Shown here piece by piece: positions 57,956 through 64,000 of a DNA stretch of 64,000 nt. The stretch is from Dromaius novaehollandiae (lineage: Eukaryota; Chordata; Aves; Casuariiformes; Dromaiidae), in the NCBI RefSeq assembly GCF_036370855.1, contig NW_026991398.1, positions 248,001-312,000 on the forward strand, given 5' to 3'. The translations under genes were made by a program, and so were the position numbers. The notes beneath the pieces are model-generated. The model ran no database searches. It worked only from the letters and a program-made list of their open reading frames with translations, and was not told the DNA's origin. Position 1 is the stretch's first letter, and every line of letters starts with the position of its first letter.

Positions 57956-58891
57956 ATGTCCAACAGCAGCTCCCTCAACGAGTTCCTCCTCCTGCCGTTC
58001 TCTGACACACGGGAGCTGCAGCTCTTGCACTTCTCGCTCTTCCTGGGCATCTACCTGGCTGCCCTCCTGGGCAATGGCCTCATCATCACAGCCATAGCCT
58101 GCGACCACCACCTCCACACCCCCATGCACTTCTTCCTCCTCAACCTCTCCCTCCTCGACCTTGGCTCCATCTCCACCACTGTCCCCAAATCCATGGCCAA
58201 TTCTCTGTGGGACACCAGGGCCATTTCCTACCTGGGATGTGCTGCCCAAGTCTTTTTGTTTCTCTTCTTAATTTCAGCAGAATATTTCCTTCTTACCATC
58301 ATGGCCTATGACCGCTTTATTGCCATCTGCAGACCCCTGCACTACAGCATGCTCATGGACAGCAGAGCTTGTGTCAGAATGGCAGCAGCTGCCTGGGCCA
58401 GTGGATTTCTCAATGCTCTCCTGCATACTGCTAACACGTTTTCAATACCACTCTGCCAAGGCAACACCATGGACCAGTTCTTCTGTGAAGTGCCCCAGAT
58501 CCTCAAGCTCTCCTGCTCAGACTCCTACCTCAGGGAAGTGGGGCTTCTTGTGGTTGGTCTTTGTTTAGCTTTGGGGTGTTTCATTTTCATTGTGGTGTCC
58601 TACGTGCAGATCTTCACAGTCGTGCTGAGGATGCCCTCTGAGCAGGGCCGGCACAAAGCCTTTTCCATATGCCTCCCGCACCTGGCCGTGGTCTCCCTGT
58701 TTGTCAGCACTGGCACATTTGCCTACCTGAAGCCCCCCTCCATCTCCTCCCCAGCTCTGGATCTGGTGGTGTCTGTTCTGTACTCAGTGGTGCCTCCAGC
58801 AGTGAACCCGCTCATCTACAGCATGAGGAACAAGGAGCTCAAGGAGGCACTGAGGAAACTGTTTCAGCTGCTACCATTTCAGCAGCTATAA
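57956..58891 (+). CDS. Olfactory receptor, OR14-like (OR-4), intact
   Basis: A 311-residue seven-transmembrane receptor starting MSNSSSLNEF. Motifs: NSS sequon, LLGN (37-40), MAYDRFIAIC (116-125), C95 with C177, KAFSICLPHL (234-243) and NPLIYSMRN (284-292). The TM2 motif reads LHTPMHFFL: Tyr58, nearly invariant in ORs, is His here. DSRACV replaces GSRACV after TM3. The acceptor (CATTCTCCCACAG, ending at 57941) lies 14 bp before the ATG and differs in position from that of OR-1 and OR-3. The frame extends upstream to 57749 without a stop, but that part is intronic and unlike the family. The gene belongs to the direct duplicate of the OR-1 module and faces the off-edge OR tail-to-tail. Confidence 0.94.
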   Translation: MSNSSSLNEFLLLPFSDTRELQLLHFSLFLGIYLAALLGNGLIITAIACDHHLHTPMHFFLLNLSLLDLGSISTTVPKSMANSLWDTRAISYLGCAAQVFLFLFLISAEYFLLTIMAYDRFIAICRPLHYSMLMDSRACVRMAAAAWASGFLNALLHTANTFSIPLCQGNTMDQFFCEVPQILKLSCSDSYLREVGLLVVGLCLALGCFIFIVVSYVQIFTVVLRMPSEQGRHKAFSICLPHLAVVSLFVSTGTFAYLKPPSISSPALDLVVSVLYSVVPPAVNPLIYSMRNKELKEALRKLFQLLPFQQL

Positions 58892-60000
58892 GCTGCCCAT
58901 CCCTCTTTGTAAGTGCCTTGAATTTATCTCAGACAACTCTTGTGCTTTGGGCATTGTATCTGTGATAATAAGGCTTGTAGAATTTTTTTTAAATTCCCAC
59001 TTCTCCAGAGGCACAAACCCAGCCTGTCTGACCCAGAGGCCTTCTGTAAATGTGTCTATCACTGTGTCAGAGCTGGCCTGTCTCTAATAAAAGGGGATTT
59101 CCTCAGTGCAGTGTTGAAAGTTGCTTTCTTCTTCCAGAGCTGGAGCCAATAATTCACTCAAGGCCTTTCACCCTGAAAAGGACTGTTGTTTTTCCGGGAC
59201 TCTTTATGGACTCAAGGTGATGAGCTCATGGGGTGCTGTGTTAGGGAATGAGGGCTGCATTCAGCTCTCACTTGTGGGTCCCCAGTGCTCCTGGAGGTGC
59301 TGAATGGTCAAACAGTATCTGCATGGGGCTGTCTGCCCTGTAACAGGGCTGGTGACAGATACCCACAGCGGATCCTCTGCCTCTGCAGGCAGAGGGAAGG
59401 GAGCCTTGAGAGTGGTTCATGTCACCTTTGTTGAAAAGCCCTGGGCTGCATCTAGGGACACAGCTGAACACAGCCTGAGCCATTTGAAATGTCCTGTGAT
59501 TGCTCAGAGCATCATCCACAGCCACAGACCCCTTGGTAGGGGGTTGTCAGGTGCAATGATGCCCGTCCAGCTGGGTCTGCTTCTCACCCCGACCACCACG
59601 GCCAGTGTGGGATCACCCCGTGGCCCTGGGGCACCACAACCCGCTTGCTCTGCAGAGCAGCACCGCCAGCTCGGGGCTCTGTGGGGAGCACAGGGGAGGG
59701 TGCAGGAACGGCCAGGCAGGCCAGCACTGATGCACTCCCTGGGGACAGGCTCTCTGGGGAGCAGGAACCTCCCTGGAGAAGAGGAAAGGAGCAATTGTGT
59801 GCTTGCAAGGAAGAAAAATAGAGAAATCTATTCCCATGTATGTCAACGAAGGGCAGGGAGTGGTGAGCAGAGGCATTTCTACACCTGCTCTGAGCTGGCT
59901 GCCTCCCACCTGCAGTCCATTTTCCTGGACTGGAGAAAAGTGGAGACACACTTTCGCTGCAGAGCTGGTCACGTGGGGACTTGCTTTAGTTCAACGGAAT
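58892..60000. repeat. OR-4 3' flank, module tail
   Basis: Close direct copy of 17438-18300, continuing to about 60000. It contains the AATAAA at 59086-59091 and a frame from 59304 (MVKQYLHG...) that stays open for 232 codons. The first 100 codons of that frame resemble the 17865 frame. Confidence 0.75.
59086..59091 (+). terminator. OR-4 poly(A) signal
   Basis: AATAAA 195 bp after the stop codon, in the conserved context CTGTCTCTAATAAAAGGGG. Confidence 0.7.
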
Positions 60001-60009
60001 GACATTCTG

Positions 60010-60990
60010 AGTGTAGCGGCAGGGCTGGCAGGCACTGGGGCCTTCTCCCCCGGTCCAGGAGCCGAGACTGCTCCCCAGTGCTAAGGGGCTAAAAAGAAAG
60101 TTTTAGGTGCAGGGAGAAAGGCAGAGACATACTGCAAGTCTCCTTCAGGCCAGACGTTATGGGATCTGCTTCTGAGGGCATTTCAAAGGAGATCATGATG
60201 TGACTCAGGTCCCTTGTGAGCCACACATTGGCGGCATCTCATAGTCTTCAGTCACCCAGGACTTTAAGGTCCCAGAATGAAATCTTTGAGTTCCAGGAAA
60301 CTCCCCTTTGGTTGGGAGGGGTGTCTCAAATCCTGCTGCCCTCTATCGCACAAGGGGGGCCAGGAAAAGACTCTACTTCCCCCAGGTGCCACTGGAAGGA
60401 ATGGCCTTGCCAGAGAAAGGGTAAAATCCACCTGTATTTGGAGATGTTTGCCGGTGGGACTCCTGGCCTTCATTCCCCCTCTTTTGATTTGTCTCCACTT
60501 TCTTCCGCCACTTCTCCCATATGGATTTATTTGACACTGTGAGGTGTGTCCTGGGCACATCATGCCCATGTCATGAGCAATCCAAGGAGGCCGTATCCAT
60601 GGCTCAGGGATCGGGATCCTTGGCACCTCAGGATGGTCTATCTCTAGATAGGTTAGACAACAAAGATGGATTCTGTCTCTAAAAAGTCATAATCCTGTCC
60701 ATGCATCTAGAGATAGAGTAAATAACGGGTCCCCCTGGAGCTGCCTCCCTTAAGCAAGTCTGGGCACATGTGGCTCCAGCCACTTGGCGATTGGCAGAAA
60801 TGTCTAAATCCCCCCACACACACCTTTTTTTTTTTAAGTTGTTTTAAAACATTTCCAGTACCGGGGACATTGATCATATTGTTATCTCAAAGATCAGTAG
60901 TCTGCCAGTTCTGCCCTTTCTTTATCCTGCTTCTCTTTGGCCGAGGCTGCCAGGATATTTCATCTGTCCCACTGCACTCGCCCTGCTGCC
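60010..60990. other. No gene recognised
   Basis: No counterpart elsewhere in the window. A 120-codon minus-strand frame (60264-60626) has no motif. A T10 run lies near 60827. Confidence 0.45.
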
Positions 60991-60999
60991 TGTGCTCTT

Positions 61000-61870
61000 G
61001 CTAATACAACGCAGGATGAGGGTGGCTGCCTGTGCTACAGGAGCAGCCTGAGGACTCCCTGTCAACTTGCTGTCCACCAGGACCTCCAGGTCCTTCCCTG
61101 CAGAGCTGCTTTCCAGCCAGGCAGCCCCAGCTTGCCCTGCTACATGGGGTTATCTCATCCCAGGGACAGGACCTGGTTCAACTCCCATATCACCAGCCTG
61201 TCACTGCCCCTCTGCTTAGCAATCCTGCCCTCCAGCAGGTCAACCACTCATAGCACTTTGGCATCATCCATGAACTGGCTGAGAGTGCACTCCATCCCAC
61301 CATCTAAATCATTCATAGTGGCAAACACCATTGGCTCCAGTATTGACCTCTGAAGAACATCCCTGGTAACCATTAGTCAGCTAGACTTTGTATCACTCCA
61401 CTCGTTGAGCCAGGCAGCCTCCAGCTCATTTCCCACACCCTCCATTGCTTGCTCCTCCATCCCACAGCTCCCCAGTTTGGCTACAAAGATGTCATGGAAG
61501 ACCATGTCAAAGACCTTCCTAAATTCAAGGTGTACAGCATGCACTGCACTCCCCTTGTCCACACAGCCAGTCATCCCACCACAGAAGGCAGTCAGACTGG
61601 CCAGGCACAGTTTGCCCTCGATGACTTCAGGCTGGCTGTTCCCAATGCCTTCGTGTGGCTGGAATGAACTCACAGAAAGGTCTGCTTCCCAGGGACTGAG
61701 GTGACTCTGACCAGCCTGTCATTCCCCAGATTCTCTTTCCTGTCCTTCCTGAAGACAGATGTTAAATTTTCCTGTTTTCCAGTCCTCAGGAACTTCCCCT
61801 GATTGCCATGACCTATGGAAGAGGATTGTGAGCAGCCTAACAATGATCACCAGCTCCCTCAGTAACCTAA
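61000..61870 (-). mobile_element. CR1 LINE, reverse-transcriptase region, antisense
   Basis: On the minus strand 61377-61673 reads CLASLTAFCGGMTGCVDKGS followed by LEFRKVFDMV. This is the CR1 reverse-transcriptase block with the LDFxKAFDxV motif (Leu-Asp changed to Leu-Glu). Antisense 3' text follows toward 61000. Confidence 0.85.
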
Positions 61871-62090
61871 GAAATTGAAACTCGATACAAGCAAAAGAGG
61901 TTTCCTCATGAGGGTGGTCAAAGACTGCACCAAGGGCAGCTATGGGATCTTCACTGCTGCGGATGTTCAGAGCTTACTGGGACACAGCCCTGAGTGACCT
62001 GCTCTAACCTGGCCTGCTTTGTATGGGAGGTTGGACTAGAGACCTCTGGAGGTCCCTTCCCACCTGAATTGCTCTGTGATTTCATGAATG
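61870..62090 (+). mobile_element. CR1 LINE, extreme 3' end, sense
   Basis: 'gaggttggactagagacctc' and 'tggaggtcccttcccacctg' are the classic CR1 3' tail, ending at the expected 'ctctgtgatttcatga' near 62085. It abuts the antisense element head-on. Confidence 0.88.
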
Positions 62091-63190
62091 GAAAGACCCC
62101 AGCCACAGAGACAGGCTGTGCTTCTCTCGCAGGCTGTCCACCAGCAGATGATGGGGTGAGGCCTTTGCCAGCCCCACACTCCCTTGTCCCCCTCCACTTG
62201 TGATGTGGGACACAGCCTGGGTCTGGACCGGGCCCACACGACGTCTCCACTGCCGGCCCTTCCCCTGCAGAGGGAGGAAACCCCAACATTCCCGGCATGG
62301 AGCTGATGTCAAAACAGCACCTGCAGCCTGACTGGTCTGATGGCCTTGTCCCTCCCAGCACAACCATGGAGTCCCAAGTGGGGCTGCCCACCCTGCCCCA
62401 TTATCCCCCCCCCACTCCCCGTTACCCCAAGCCCCATCCCAGCCCTGGCACTGGCTGACTGCCCTGACCTGGGGCAGTTCCAGCTCCCTGAGGGGGAGTG
62501 TGGGTGCAGAAGCAGCAGGCTGGGGGGCCGGGCTGCAGGCAGTGATGGCCCTGCCAGTCTGGGAGCTGGGGGGTGCGGCTGGACCCGCTGCCTGGATGGG
62601 GCTGGAGCCCCGGCATGGGGAGAGGCAGGCGGGCTGGAGGCCAGGCAGTGGCTGAGGGGCTGTTCCCACTCCTGCTGCACTGCTGGTCCCTGCGGTGTGG
62701 GGAGAGGGGATAGCAGATGAGGCAGCATGAGGTGGCAGCAGATCAGCAGGGGTGGGGTGCAGTGGGGGCTGCAGCAAGGGGTCATGGATGGCGCTTGTGC
62801 AGTGCAGTGGCACTCACACCACTGCCCGAGCCCCACTGTGGGTACAGCCCTCTCCTGGGGGCAGGGGTGTGTGTCAGCCACCCCATCAGCCTCCCAGCTG
62901 GGACTGGCCCCAGTGGCCCAGGCAGACAGGACAGTGACATCTGTGTCCCTTCTTCCTGTGTCCAGCAGATTCCCTACCCCCAAGCTGCCTGCAGCCCCCC
63001 CCATGCCAGCCCCTCTCTCCAGGACAGCATGGGAGTCCCTGTCCTGGGGCTCCTCAGGCAGCTCCTGCTGCCCCAACATACACAGAAACAGATTTCTCTT
63101 TCTTGCTTATTCCTCCTTGCAAGCACACAATTGCTCCTTTCCCCTTCTCTAGGGATGTCCCTACTCCAGAGAGAGCCTTTCCCCAGGGAG
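62090..63190. other. GC-rich sequence, no gene recognised
   Basis: Long overlapping frames (up to 256 codons on the minus strand) are low-complexity and unsupported. The right half may be the distal tail of the off-edge OR module: 63090-63190 matches 59760-59820 inverted. Confidence 0.45.
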
Positions 63191-64000
63191 TGCATCAGTG
63201 CTGGCCTGCCGAGCCATTCCTCGACCTTCCCCTATGCTCCCTGAGGGCCCCGAGCTGCTGCTGCTGCTCTGCAGAGCGAGCGGGCTGTGGTGCCCCAGGG
63301 CCATGGGGTGACTCTGCACTGGCCGTGGTGGTCGGGGTGAGAAGCAGACCCAGCTGGACGGGCATCATTGCACCTGACAACCCCCTGCCAAGGGGGTCTG
63401 TGGCTGCAGATGATGCTCTGAGCAATCACAGGACATTTCAAATGGCTCAGAACCTGTGTTGAGGTGTGTCCCGAGATCCAGCCCATTGAAGGTGACATGA
63501 ACCACTCTCCAGGCTCCCTTCCCTCTGCCTGCAGGGTCCCCACTGTGGGCATCTGTCACCAGCCCTGTCATAGGGCAGACAGTCCCAGGCAGACACCGCC
63601 TGACCACTCAGCACCTCCAGGAGCACTGGGCACCCACAAGTGAGAGCTGAATCCAGCCCTCATTCCCTAACACAGCACCCCATGAGCTCATCACCTTGAG
63701 TCCATGGAGAGTCTGAAAAGGAAGAGGCCTTTTCATGGTGAAAGTCCTTGAGTGCATTCTTTGCTCCAGTTTTTGGAAGAAGAAACAAACTTTCAAACAC
63801 AGCACTGAGGAAATCCCCTTTTATTAGAGACAGGCCAGCTCTGACACAGTGACGGACACATTCACAGAAGGCCTCTGGGTCAGACAGACAGGATTTGTGC
63901 CTCTGGAGAAGTGGGATGAATTTAAATACCTCTGAACAAACATAGGTGCCCAAAGCACAAAAGTTTTCTGAGAAAATTAGAAATCAGCTGTGAAGAGGGA
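63190..64000 (-). repeat. 3' flank of a fifth OR beyond the right edge
   Basis: On the minus strand this reproduces the OR-1 and OR-4 tails in reverse order up to the sequence right after an OR stop codon. The last bases correspond to the 'catccctctttg' wording found about 10 bp after the OR-4 stop. A minus-strand AATAAA (63820-63825) is in the conserved context. The stop codon of the fifth OR should lie within about 20 bp past base 64000. Confidence 0.75.
63820..63825 (-). terminator. Poly(A) signal of the off-edge fifth OR
   Basis: Plus-strand TTTATT in 'atccccttttattagagaca', identical in context to the OR-4 signal. Confidence 0.6.

Noticed and set aside
1-64000. tRNA, rRNA or microRNA genes
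   Set aside because: No cloverleaf arms with A and B boxes, no rRNA wording and no convincing long hairpin precursor were seen. The short inverted repeat at 4159-4178 is too small.

Overview
The window is vertebrate nuclear DNA, almost certainly from a bird. Two things point to this: abundant CR1-type LINE fragments, and single-exon olfactory receptor (OR) genes of the OR14-like group that birds have expanded. There are no bacterial features. The window is a piece of an OR cluster built by repeated segmental duplication.

Coding content. Four OR14-like loci are present. OR-1 (16502-17437, +) and OR-4 (57956-58891, +) are intact, 311 residues each. OR-3 (32480-33439, -) is open but has a frameshifted, 8-residue-longer C terminus. 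OR-2 (22634-23568, +) is broken by one missing base. The 3' flank of a fifth OR runs off the right edge on the minus strand, so its stop codon should lie just past base 64000.

Module. Each OR lies in a repeated module. In the OR's own direction it contains: an antisense CR1 fragment; a decayed second OR on the opposite strand; a block with a homeodomain-type GATTA core and an EBF-like core; a non-coding exon ending in a GTAAGT or GTAAGC donor; in three of the four modules a second non-coding exon of 165-180 bp; the coding exon behind a pyrimidine-rich acceptor; a poly(A) signal about 190-200 bp after the stop; and a 0.7-1 kb conserved 3' flank. Copies run directly at about 11.2-18.3 kb, 18.8-24.6 kb (no CR1) and 51.9-59.8 kb, and inverted at about 31.5-41 kb. 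Further duplicated sequence (7.0-11.2 kb against 47.7-51.9 kb) extends the two outer direct copies to about 11-12 kb each.

Region by region. 1-11.2 kb: duplicated non-OR sequence, a 63-bp minisatellite, a recurrent 400-bp unit and GC-rich DNA. 11.2-24.6 kb: OR-1 and OR-2 modules. 24.6-31.4 kb: AT-rich block, an orphan OR 3' flank, a repeat fragment, CR1 and anonymous sequence. 31.4-42.4 kb: inverted OR-3 module. 42.4-47.7 kb: minisatellite arrays, the 400-bp unit and a CpG-rich promoter-like segment with CCAAT and RFX-type motifs. 47.7-60 kb: OR-4 module. 60-64 kb: anonymous DNA, two opposed CR1 pieces and the inverted 3' flank of the off-edge OR.

The ORs are expected to act as one-per-neuron G-protein-coupled odorant receptors in olfactory sensory neurons. 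All homology statements come from reading the sequence by eye. Repeat boundaries are approximate and no alignment program was run.
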